Positions 1 through 5,971 of a stretch of DNA of 6,728 nt are shown in pieces. The translations under genes were made by a program, and so were the position numbers. A model generated the notes under the pieces. The model was not told the origin of the DNA. It worked only from the letters and a program-made list of their open reading frames with translations, and searched no databases. The DNA comes from JBBIJH01 sp037446075. Lineage in GTDB: Bacteria; Bacteroidota; Ignavibacteria; UBA10030; JAHEZR01. The stretch covers positions 1 to 6,728 of the forward strand of contig JBBIJH010000149.1 in the NCBI GenBank assembly GCA_037446075.1, read 5' to 3'. Within the stretch, counting starts at the first letter, position 1. Each line of letters opens with the position of its first letter.

Positions 1-59
1 TTCAAGCCGCTTTCCAGTTCCGCCAGAAGCCCTCTTACGATGTCCTCTCCTTTTGGCAT
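1..59 (-). CDS. Start of an unidentified gene, cut by the window edge
   Basis: Only the first 19 codons are present; the reading begins MPKGEDIVRG and continues as a probable amphipathic helix rich in Leu and Glu. The ATG at 59-57 was chosen because GGCGGGA lies about 7 bases upstream as a possible ribosome site, and the resulting peptide looks like normal soluble protein. A second ATG at 66-64, in another frame, gives a strongly basic, Gly/Arg-rich peptide that looks like a shadow. The gene lies about 97 bases downstream of the RND pump stop, on the same strand, so it may be in the same transcript. No family can be assigned from so short a stretch. Confidence 0.45.
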   Translation of the reverse strand, partial: MPKGEDIVRGLLAELESGL

Positions 60-156
60 CGCGCATTCCCGCCGTTAACCTTCTTTTACATGTTTCGAGC
101 ACTCCACGTGGCTTTCGAAATCCTCCTCGCTAGCATATCGGCCAGTTCCCCAGGAG

Positions 157-3100
157 TCACCGGGTTGTTTTTTGCTTCCTCCCGACTGCCCATAGATCGA
201 CGTAAGTGTAAACGACGGGGATAGCAACGATCGTAAACAACGTCGAGGCCAATAGTCCACCAACCAACGGTGCGGTGAGAGCACGGACTAACTCCGACCC
301 CGCCCCGAACTCGAAAGTAAGCGGAATTATCCCCAGCACGGTTGTCGCAGTCGTCATCAGGATCGGTCTCAGGCGTCGCTTCATCCCCTCCTTCACCGCC
401 TCGATCAAACCGATCCCCTGCCTCCTGAATGCAGTGATGATATCGACCGCTATGACAGCGTCGTTGTCTACCGCCCCGATCATGATCACAAGCCCGATGA
501 TCGACATCACGTTGTAGTTCTGTCCGGTGAGAGCCATCGCGAGGATAGCTCCGATGAAGGCAAGAGGACTGGTAAGTAGGATGACAAATGGATAGAGAAT
601 CGATTCATATTCTGCTGCCAGAATCATGTAGACAAGGAAAATAGAGAGCAAGATGATGATGAGAAGGCTGCGAAAAGACTCCTGAATTTCCTCCCTTTCC
701 CCGCCGACGGAGATACGATAGCTCGACGGAAGAGGAAACTTTGCCGCTGCGTCCTCAATATCACGAACGACACCGCCGACGGAACGACCTGAGACATTCG
801 CTGCGATGAGTGCCACGCGCTGAGAATTCTCTCGCCAGATCTCCGCGTGGCCCTCGGTGCGCTGCCACTGGACCAACTCCCGCACTGGGATTGAGCTGGA
901 TCCGGCACGTATCGTCGATGAGAGGATATTCTCAATATCTTTCTTCTGCTCTGGAGTCAGCTGGACCCGGATTGTGATCTTCCTGTCGAAGTCACTCAGA
1001 TACGTTGCCTCTTTCCCCCGCACTTGCTGAACGATCTCCTCCGCCACCCGCCTCACCGAGAGCCCGTGCCGACTCGCCTTCTCCCGATCTACAACGATCT
1101 CATACTGAGGACTCCCCTTTTGCATGGAAGATCTCACGTCGACTAACCCTTTGATCCCGATCAATCTGTCAAGGAATTTCTCGCCGACTTGATGAGCGAT
1201 CTGCAAGTCGGGGCCGGTCACCCTTATCTTCACATCGTTTGGCTCCGGACGAAGGATCTGTTCAAAGGTCGTCCCTCTTCTCTTGACCGAAAACTCAACC
1301 CCTCCCAGAGAGGGCTGAATACCAGCCAAATAAGTCCTGACGCTCTCAATCACTTCACCTGTGAGAGCCTCCTGCTTAACCTTGATCTCGAGGTCCGCCT
1401 TCTCCATCGATGCGCCAAGAAGCGCAAGAGGAGCCCGTTCCTCGGTGATCCCGATGCCGGAGTAAACACCCATCACGCCGGGCAGCTGAAGGAAATCCCT
1501 CTCCAGAGTATGAATAAGGCGGGATGTGCTCTCAAGTGTCGCGCCCTTCGGCATATGGACCTCAACTCGGAATCGACTCTGATCGATGTCAGGGGCGGGT
1601 TCGCTCGGGATAAGAGTGGAGATCCAGACGGCTGCTGCAAAGACGCCGAGCGTAGCGCCGATGACAAGCCCCCGCCGATTCAATGCCCAGCTGAGAAATC
1701 CCTCCAGGCCTTTGTAGCCCGCTGAACTCAGCTTATCCACAACCCCGTAAAACCCCGGAGAGATCTTCTGCAAGAGAGTCACCAGGGATGCCGCCGCAGT
1801 TATCAGAAGAGCAAGGAGTGTTGCAAGTATCAGACGGATCGGATAAGTGAAGAGAATCCAGATCCAACGGAAAAGGCCCCGTTGAGCAGCTGTAGGTAGC
1901 TTCAAATGTTGTTCGACCGAAAATGGCCTCAGAACAAGGGAAGTTTCCCGTGACAGGAGCATCGGAACAAGCGTTGCTGCGACAAGGAGAGAAACGAGGA
2001 GCGAGATGGTCATCGTCACCCCCATGTCCACAAAGAGCTGCTGGGCCACGCCCCGAACGAAGATGATCGGAAGGAAGATGGCAACGTTCGTCAGGGTAGC
2101 AGTCGTGACGGCGAGGGTGATCTCTTGCGCTCCCTGAACTGCGGCCTCGAGGATGCCAAGTCCTTTCTCTCTGAGCCTTGTCACATTTTCGATGACGATC
2201 GTCGCGTTGTCGCCCAGCATTCCGATCCCGAGTGCCAGCCCGGTCAAGGAAATGACATTCAAATTGATCCCGAGAAAGTACATTGCCACAAAGGTGGCAA
2301 GAATCGAGATCGGCATCGTGAGGCCGATGATGATAGGGTATTTCACATTTCGGAGAAAGAAGAAGAGGACGAGAAAGGCCAGGACCGCGCCGATGACGAT
2401 GGCAGATTTCACATCCGTGATCGATTTTGAGATGAACTCTGCCTGATCCGCGATGACGTCGACTCGGAGGTTGGGATATTCCTGGCGGAGCTGCTCAAGA
2501 ACGCCGTGCACCCGGCGAGAGACTTCCACTGTATTGGAACCTGCCTCCTTCCGCACATGGATGGCAATGATTTCCTCTCCGTTATAGCGCGTGATGCCGA
2601 TTCGCTCTCTGAAGGTATCCTGCACTGACCCCAGATCCGATATCCTAATGACTCGACCGGCCGAAGTCTGGTGAACAGGGACATGACGAATCTCATCGAC
2701 GCGTGTAAACTCGCCAACGGTGCGCAGGGAATATCGGAAGAGCCCACGCTTGATCGTCCCACCGGGCAAGTTGAGATTGGCGCTAGCAAGCGCCTGCGAG
2801 ACCTGATCGATCGAGAGTCCGAGCGCCTCCAGCTTTCTTCGGTCTATCTCAACAACAATTTCTCGCTCCAAGCCTCCGAGCACAGACGCCTGTGCTACAC
2901 CATTGACCTGCTCGATCCGCCGTTTGATGAGTGCCCGAGCCACCTCCTTCAGTTCTACTAAGCGGTGAAGTTCCACACCGGCCTGCATGGAACGAGGGCC
3001 GCTGAATGTTGGTGCCAGTGCATTGCCCGCATTTGATTCCTCCAAAGAACGGGCCGGCGTAAGAGGGTGAGGCTCGGGGGCTTTTTCTCTCGCCTCCGAG

Positions 3101-3528
3101 ACGGCAATGGTCATGATTGGTTCAGTGGTGGGATCGACTTTGAGGATCGTGGGGCGCCCTGCTTCCCTCGGTAGAGCGGCACGGAGTTGGTCGAGCTTCT
3201 CCCGCACCTCGAGCATGGCGAAGTCCATGTTCGTGCCCCAGTGGAACTCAACCGTCACGACGGAAAGTCCCTCACGAGAGACTGAGGAGACCTTCTTTGC
3301 CCCGGTCACCGTCAGCAGTCCAGCCTCAATCGGCTGCGTTACCGTGTTTTCAAGTTCTTCCGGAGAGACGTCGGCGTAAGTGGTTTGAACCGCGAGCCGA
3401 GGAATTTGAACAGAGGGAAGAAAATCGACAGCTAAGTTCTGGAAAGCGATGATTCCCAGAAACACGACCCCGAGAAAGAACATCAGCGTGGTGACGGGGC
3501 GACGGATGGAGAGGGTGGGTAAGGACAT
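157..3528 (-). CDS. Efflux RND transporter permease subunit (AcrB-like, HAE-1 type)
   Basis: Inner-membrane proton-driven pump that normally works as a trimer with a periplasmic adaptor and a TolC-type outer-membrane channel. The 1123 residues are longer than the usual 1020-1060. Visible parts: TM1 about 11-30; first porter domain with PRLAVQTTY and TQPIE; TM2-TM6 about 374-525; TM7 about 620-640; second periplasmic half; TM8-TM12 about 953-1112. In TM4, GMLGDNATIVIENV places D440 and N441 at the AcrB D407/D408 positions. In TM10, GAVDNDAVIAVDI gives D1021-N1022-D1023 around the AcrB K940 position, more acidic than the usual VVNNAIVLVD. RPILMTT (R1054) matches AcrB R971. Odd parts are a Pro-rich insertion about 145-187 and an added hydrophobic stretch about 553-587 between TM6 and TM7. 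There are no CusA-type features that I recognise, so drug, lipid or peptide export is likelier than metal export; the substrate cannot be read. The start ATG lies 6 bases below a palindrome with only a weak ribosome site (AAGAG). Confidence 0.96.
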   Translation of the reverse strand: MSLPTLSIRRPVTTLMFFLGVVFLGIIAFQNLAVDFLPSVQIPRLAVQTTYADVSPEELENTVTQPIEAGLLTVTGAKKVSSVSREGLSVVTVEFHWGTNMDFAMLEVREKLDQLRAALPREAGRPTILKVDPTTEPIMTIAVSEAREKAPEPHPLTPARSLEESNAGNALAPTFSGPRSMQAGVELHRLVELKEVARALIKRRIEQVNGVAQASVLGGLEREIVVEIDRRKLEALGLSIDQVSQALASANLNLPGGTIKRGLFRYSLRTVGEFTRVDEIRHVPVHQTSAGRVIRISDLGSVQDTFRERIGITRYNGEEIIAIHVRKEAGSNTVEVSRRVHGVLEQLRQEYPNLRVDVIADQAEFISKSITDVKSAIVIGAVLAFLVLFFFLRNVKYPIIIGLTMPISILATFVAMYFLGINLNVISLTGLALGIGMLGDNATIVIENVTRLREKGLGILEAAVQGAQEITLAVTTATLTNVAIFLPIIFVRGVAQQLFVDMGVTMTISLLVSLLVAATLVPMLLSRETSLVLRPFSVEQHLKLPTAAQRGLFRWIWILFTYPIRLILATLLALLITAAASLVTLLQKISPGFYGVVDKLSSAGYKGLEGFLSWALNRRGLVIGATLGVFAAAVWISTLIPSEPAPDIDQSRFRVEVHMPKGATLESTSRLIHTLERDFLQLPGVMGVYSGIGITEERAPLALLGASMEKADLEIKVKQEALTGEVIESVRTYLAGIQPSLGGVEFSVKRRGTTFEQILRPEPNDVKIRVTGPDLQIAHQVGEKFLDRLIGIKGLVDVRSSMQKGSPQYEIVVDREKASRHGLSVRRVAEEIVQQVRGKEATYLSDFDRKITIRVQLTPEQKKDIENILSSTIRAGSSSIPVRELVQWQRTEGHAEIWRENSQRVALIAANVSGRSVGGVVRDIEDAAAKFPLPSSYRISVGGEREEIQESFRSLLIIILLSIFLVYMILAAEYESILYPFVILLTSPLAFIGAILAMALTGQNYNVMSIIGLVIMIGAVDNDAVIAVDIITAFRRQGIGLIEAVKEGMKRRLRPILMTTATTVLGIIPLTFEFGAGSELVRALTAPLVGGLLASTLFTIVAIPVVYTYVDLWAVGRKQKTTR

Positions 3529-3533
3529 ATGCT

Positions 3534-3549
3534 CTTACGCAGGCGTAAG
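3534..3549 (-). promoter_or_regulatory. Perfect 7-2-7 palindrome just upstream of the RND pump start, candidate operator
   Basis: CTTACGC-CT-GCGTAAG is a perfect inverted repeat ending 6 bases before the pump ATG. It sits just downstream of the predicted start point of the candidate promoter at 3560-3588, a position where a dimeric repressor (for example TetR- or MarR-type) would block transcription. The GTAAG arm also runs into the weak ribosome site, so as RNA the same bases could form a 6-bp stem with a CCTG loop. The palindrome is seen directly; the operator role is inferred. Confidence 0.5.
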
Positions 3550-3559
3550 CTCTGAAAAC

Positions 3560-3588
3560 AGTTTACGGAAAACCGGACTGAAAAGCAA
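3560..3588 (-). promoter_or_regulatory. Candidate sigma-70-type promoter for the RND pump gene
   Basis: On the minus strand a TTGCTT box (3588-3583) and a TAAACT box (3565-3560) are separated by exactly 17 bases. Matches to consensus are 3/6 and 4/6, so this is weak on sequence alone. Transcription would start near 3553, giving a leader of about 25 bases that begins next to the palindrome at 3534-3549. A separate promoter fits the large gap between this gene and the thioredoxin-like gene upstream. Confidence 0.35.
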
Positions 3589-3969
3589 CTGTGCGCCTGC
3601 TCTGCTCGATGAATCTAGTTGAACCGACTCGTGGGTTCTGGACTGGTCTTACTCGGCGGTGTAGATTCCCGAGAGGTGGGGAAACAGGCTAGTGAAGCAT
3701 GGATAGCCTTCAGTCGAAGAGGGCAGGTAATATCGATATGCCGAAGGGGACATTCTTGGAGGTATCATAAGGATTCTAAAGATTCCTGCTCATTGAGGAA
3801 GGGGACGATGGACCTTGCGACTCAGTCACGAATCATCGGCGCGTCCCCCGATTGTCCTTTAGCAATTTTGCACCGTCTGTCTCTCGGAAGGATAATTAAC
3901 CTAAATGGATCATCGGCTGCTCTGTGTTTCAGCAGACCATCGCATAGTCACATTAGCGAATCTGCAAAC
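3589..3969. other. Gap without a convincing gene, between the thioredoxin-like gene and the RND pump promoter
   Basis: No minus-strand reading frame of useful length is seen; the longest begins at an ATG near 3768 and gives about 39 residues without a ribosome site. A plus-strand frame of 120 codons (TTG at 3619 to 3981) has no good ribosome site, runs into the end of the thioredoxin-like gene and reads as low-quality protein. An imperfect hairpin lies at 3915-3938 (7 pairs with one bulged base, 9-base loop) but has no T-run after it on either strand, so it is at best a weak end signal. No tRNA or repeat was seen. Confidence 0.5.
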
Positions 3970-4524
3970 TTAGTCGCTTGAGTCATTTCGAATGCTCTCG
4001 TCGAGGAGAAAAGAAAGTCTATTAAGCGTAGTTTCGTGGGAAGTCTTACCTTGCCTCTTGCCGTCGTAGAGGTAAAACTCTTTTGCACTTTCTTCCTTAA
4101 CGCCAACAAATATTGATGACATCACCTTGCTGGCGTCACTCGCCAGGAGCGCATCATAGGCTTTCTTGCTTATTGAGTTGAAGGGAATATTCTGTCTCCG
4201 ATAGATTGATGTAAGTTGTTTTGCGAGTTCGGGATCTTTACCTATGATCAAAATCGAGACCTTCTTAGTATTCCGCCTCGTGCCCAACGTCGCTATGACT
4301 TCATCCAAGCATACCCGGCACACTCTATCAGAAAGTATCAGTGTTCTCGAAGATCTGAAAGAATCTAAGCTAAGAATTGTTCTAACGGCCGCAACGGATT
4401 CTTTGTCACACTCCCCCTTGAGCTGAATTTCTGCTCGATCAAGAGCGCAAGCCACGAATGATGAAGATAATAAGCACACACTCCAAACAGTAGTATTAAG
4501 CGCTCTCTCGTGCATTTTGCTCAT
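3970..4524 (-). CDS. Exported thioredoxin-fold-like protein with a CxxC motif
   Basis: The 184 residues begin with a signal-like region (hydrophobic about 11-27). C26 follows F-V-A and could be an atypical lipobox; alternatively signal peptidase I cuts after ACA. A predicted strand (RTLILS, 60-65) leads to C69-R-V-C72 at the start of a helix (LDEVIATL), then a strand (KVSILIIGKD, 88-97), a helix, two further strands (SSIFVGV and KEFYLYDG) and a final helix. That order matches a thioredoxin fold, with the CxxC where the active site should be. The usual W before and P within the motif are missing, as is the cis-Pro before the third strand, where S137 stands. It may reduce or shuffle disulfides in the envelope, perhaps those of the Cys-rich peptide nearby (inference). 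The start lies 5 bases after the propeller stop, so translation is probably coupled; the AAGG/AGGG ribosome sites overlap the end of that gene. An in-frame ATG at codon 4 is an alternative start. Family assignment rests on fold order only. Confidence 0.78.
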   Translation of the reverse strand: MSKMHERALNTTVWSVCLLSSSFVACALDRAEIQLKGECDKESVAAVRTILSLDSFRSSRTLILSDRVCRVCLDEVIATLGTRRNTKKVSILIIGKDPELAKQLTSIYRRQNIPFNSISKKAYDALLASDASKVMSSIFVGVKEESAKEFYLYDGKRQGKTSHETTLNRLSFLLDESIRNDSSD

Positions 4525-4529
4525 ATACC

Positions 4530-4805
4530 CTACCTTATCAACCAGTAGGAGTACCTGTACTCAGAATAAGGGAACTCACTCCTTGCTATGTCCGTCTCGA
4601 TAAGGAGCTCGGAAAAGGAAGTGTCTGTAACATTGAAAACCCAATGGTCTGCTTTTAATTCACCCATGAAGTCTCCATCATACGAATAGAATCTGATTCT
4701 CCAGTCCTGATAGGGAGGCGTACCATTTCTTACCACAACGGCCATTCCTTGTTTTAGGAGGAAGATCCCCGTGCAAAGGTCTATCTCTTCGACCGCTTGA
4801 CGCAT
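4530..4805 (-). CDS. C-terminal part of the six-bladed beta-propeller protein, beyond an in-frame TGA
   Basis: This stretch is in the same frame as the propeller N-terminal part and is separated from it only by a TGA (4826-4824) and six sense codons (ANDSKS). It continues the propeller pattern of short strands around aromatic and Asp/Gly turns (IRFYSYDGDF, KADHWVFNV) and ends in a strand such as SEYRYSYWLI, expected for the closing blade. The first ATG, at 4805, has no ribosome site before it, so separate translation is unlikely. Together the two parts make 351 residues plus the interrupted codon, about the normal length of these proteins. It is therefore a broken gene, a sequencing error, or a read-through product. 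The stop at 4532-4530 lies 5 bases before the thioredoxin-like gene. Confidence 0.75.
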   Translation of the reverse strand: MRQAVEEIDLCTGIFLLKQGMAVVVRNGTPPYQDWRIRFYSYDGDFMGELKADHWVFNVTDTSFSELLIETDIARSEFPYSEYRYSYWLIR

Positions 4806-4823
4806 AGACTTGGAGTCGTTCGC

Positions 4824-5588
4824 TCATTGGTGTTCCTTTCTGAAAACATGAGGTAACCTTAGGTCGATGATAGCCGCAGTCTGCTTCTGCAAATCATACA
4901 CTATCAGTCGCGATGAGAATGGATAGCAGATAAATAACTTCGTTTCCTTCCAGCCAATTGCAGGCTGAGCCCTAACAGGAAAACGGAAGCCACCGATTCC
5001 GAGCATTGAGAACTTTATTCCGACATCTGTTAAGTTCCCATTTCGATCAAGTCTGAAGAGCAACCCTCTATTAGCAGAATCCGAGCTCACATATCTAGTG
5101 ACAAAAAAATATGATTGTCCATTGATTCTCTTGTAGGATTCAAACTGCGTGAACTCTGGCTTTACGATCTCTCCCAGAAACTCGTTATTAGAAAGATTGT
5201 ACCAAACTACTTTCCCGAGTCGTTGATCGAAGATGAACATCTTTCCTTCATCTGTGCATGCAGAGGTTGGGGATACGTATTCTTCTGGCCCACGCCCGCC
5301 TTTCCCAACAGTCCTAACATACCTGCCCTTGACAAACAGCCTTAGCCTGCTTGAAGTGTCAAGTATTAACATTGAATCTTTCCCAATCATCTCTATGCCC
5401 CTCAGCTCTGACAAAGGTTCCTGCGTGTCAACGATATAGTTCTTGCTTACAAGCTTCTTGCCATACTTACTGTCAGATCTAGCAAAGAAACCGCTTAGGC
5501 TAAAAAGAAATAGTAGCGCGAGCGCTGCCCGAATGGGACAACGCCCAGGCGTATCCAGCGTTCTTCGGCCGATCACGTTGTTCTTCAT
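4824..5588 (-). CDS. Six-bladed beta-propeller protein, N-terminal part, exported
   Basis: The 254-residue frame starts with a basic region and a hydrophobic signal core (about 21-36, AALALLFLFSLSGFFA), so it is probably exported to the periplasm; no lipobox Cys follows. The hallmark is VGKGGRGPEEY (94-104), the G-x-G-x-G-P-x-E signature of the six-bladed propeller family, in which a blade strand, SRLRLFVKGRYVRTVG, precedes it. Further blade-like stretches are MFIFDQRLGKVVWYNL, LLFRLDRNGNL and KLFICYPFSSRLIVYDL. Such proteins have no known enzyme activity and are thought to bind ligands or partners. The frame ends at TGA 4826-4824 before the last blades, and the same frame resumes at once, so this is an incomplete propeller. 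GAGGAG at 5603-5598, 9 bases before the ATG, supports the start. It lies 98 bases after the Cys-rich peptide gene, in which no strong end signal is seen. Confidence 0.88.
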   Translation of the reverse strand: MKNNVIGRRTLDTPGRCPIRAALALLFLFSLSGFFARSDSKYGKKLVSKNYIVDTQEPLSELRGIEMIGKDSMLILDTSSRLRLFVKGRYVRTVGKGGRGPEEYVSPTSACTDEGKMFIFDQRLGKVVWYNLSNNEFLGEIVKPEFTQFESYKRINGQSYFFVTRYVSSDSANRGLLFRLDRNGNLTDVGIKFSMLGIGGFRFPVRAQPAIGWKETKLFICYPFSSRLIVYDLQKQTAAIIDLRLPHVFRKEHQ

Positions 5589-5686
5589 GCTTCCAAGCTC
5601 CTCGTAGAGTGTAAATAAAAAGGTAACAATAGGGGGAGGCCGTACACCTGCCTCTTAGAAGTTGAGCAATCAGCCTATCGACGTAA

Positions 5687-5887
5687 TTAATTACATTCCT
5701 TGGGACAATCGCCTGAATACCCATTTGGATTTGGCGAGTCCCACGAGCCCAGAGGAGTAACACAAAGCTCACATCTGCATGCCCTGCACTCCTCGGCTTG
5801 TGTCCTTGAGGACTGAACGACAAGACTGAAAAGAGGGACTAATGCGGCAGCCACTGCCACAGCTACCATTTTCTTTCTCGACAACAT
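5687..5887 (-). CDS. Small exported Cys-rich peptide (66 residues, six Cys)
   Basis: The frame could open at 5971, but the ATG at 5887 is preferred because AGGAGG (5899-5894) stands 6 bases before it, the best ribosome site in the window, and because a classic signal peptide begins there: basic MLSRKK, a hydrophobic core about 7-24, and a TQA cleavage site near residue 31. The mature part would be about 35 residues with all six Cys (34, 37, 39, 42, 61, 65), arranged C-x2-C-x-C-x2-C-x18-C-x3-C. Between the clusters is a Pro/Asn/Gly-rich loop (SPNPNGYSGD). The even number of Cys suits three disulfides; the CxxCxCxxC cluster would also suit a metal. No family is recognised. Its neighbours (AraC-type regulator, propeller, CxxC protein) suggest a secreted signal, defence peptide or redox-active partner; all three are inference. 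It recalls NVEALA peptides by size and neighbourhood but lacks that motif. Confidence 0.8.
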   Translation of the reverse strand: MLSRKKMVAVAVAAALVPLFSLVVQSSRTQAEECRACRCELCVTPLGSWDSPNPNGYSGDCPKECN

Positions 5888-5893
5888 AGTATG

Positions 5894-5899
5894 CCTCCT
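5894..5899 (-). promoter_or_regulatory. Strong ribosome binding site of the Cys-rich peptide
   Basis: AGGAGG, a full match to the Shine-Dalgarno core, lies 6 bases before the ATG at 5887. It decides the start of the 66-residue peptide over the longer frame that would begin inside the AraC gene, and it predicts high translation compared with the neighbouring genes. Confidence 0.8.
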
Positions 5900-5942
5900 G
5901 AGCTGTTTGTGACTAGGATTGGTGGACTGCTGAAACTTTCTC

Positions 5943-5971
5943 AATCTACCCACCTCACTCTTTACCTGCAA
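5943..5971 (-). promoter_or_regulatory. Candidate promoter for the Cys-rich peptide
   Basis: On the minus strand TTGCAG (5971-5966) and TAGATT (5948-5943) are spaced by exactly 17 bases, with 3/6 and 4/6 consensus matches. The start point would be near 5936, leaving a leader of about 50 bases before the peptide ATG. The -35 box lies 4 bases below three 13-bp direct repeats, a layout typical of activator-dependent promoters, and a poor -35 box fits that. Confidence 0.35.

Noticed and set aside
75..284. Minus-strand frame overlapping the end of the RND gene and running about 27 codons beyond it, with an acidic tail (YASEEDFESHVE)
   Set aside because: The RND frame is intact and ends as expected for the family. 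The alternate frame inside the pump gene is meaningless, and no ribosome site marks a separate gene.
1189..1725. 178-codon plus-strand frame
   Set aside because: It lies wholly inside the well-supported RND gene on the opposite strand and shows no recognisable protein features.
3619..3981. 120-codon plus-strand frame in the intergenic gap, TTG start
   Set aside because: No ribosome site, rare start codon, overlap with the end of the CxxC gene, and Ser/Arg-rich sequence without structure signals.
4824..4826. TGA as selenocysteine, or as a reassigned sense codon
   Set aside because: The neighbouring residues (EHQ-stop-ANDS) are not redox-like and only small 4-bp hairpins follow. Trp is encoded by TGG elsewhere, and no other long gene contains an in-frame TGA.
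4728..4828. Second ATG (4828) overlapping the TGA, with AAGGA upstream, giving a 32-residue frame
   Set aside because: The ribosome-like site is reasonable, but the encoded peptide is short, basic and unlike any protein, whereas the propeller frame clearly continues through the same bases.
5636..5654. Hairpin GAGGC/GCCTC with a 9-base loop between the peptide and propeller genes, as a terminator
   Set aside because: The stem is only 5 pairs and the T-run on the minus strand begins about 15 bases later, so an intrinsic terminator is not supported; weak attenuation cannot be excluded.
5500..5823. 107-codon minus-strand frame crossing the peptide and propeller genes
   Set aside because: It overlaps two better-supported genes and the gap between them in another frame, with no ribosome site or protein features.
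5888..5971. N-terminal extension of the Cys-rich peptide to a 94-residue protein
   Set aside because: The extension overlaps the AraC stop, is basic and would bury the signal peptide; the AGGAGG site points to the ATG at 5887.
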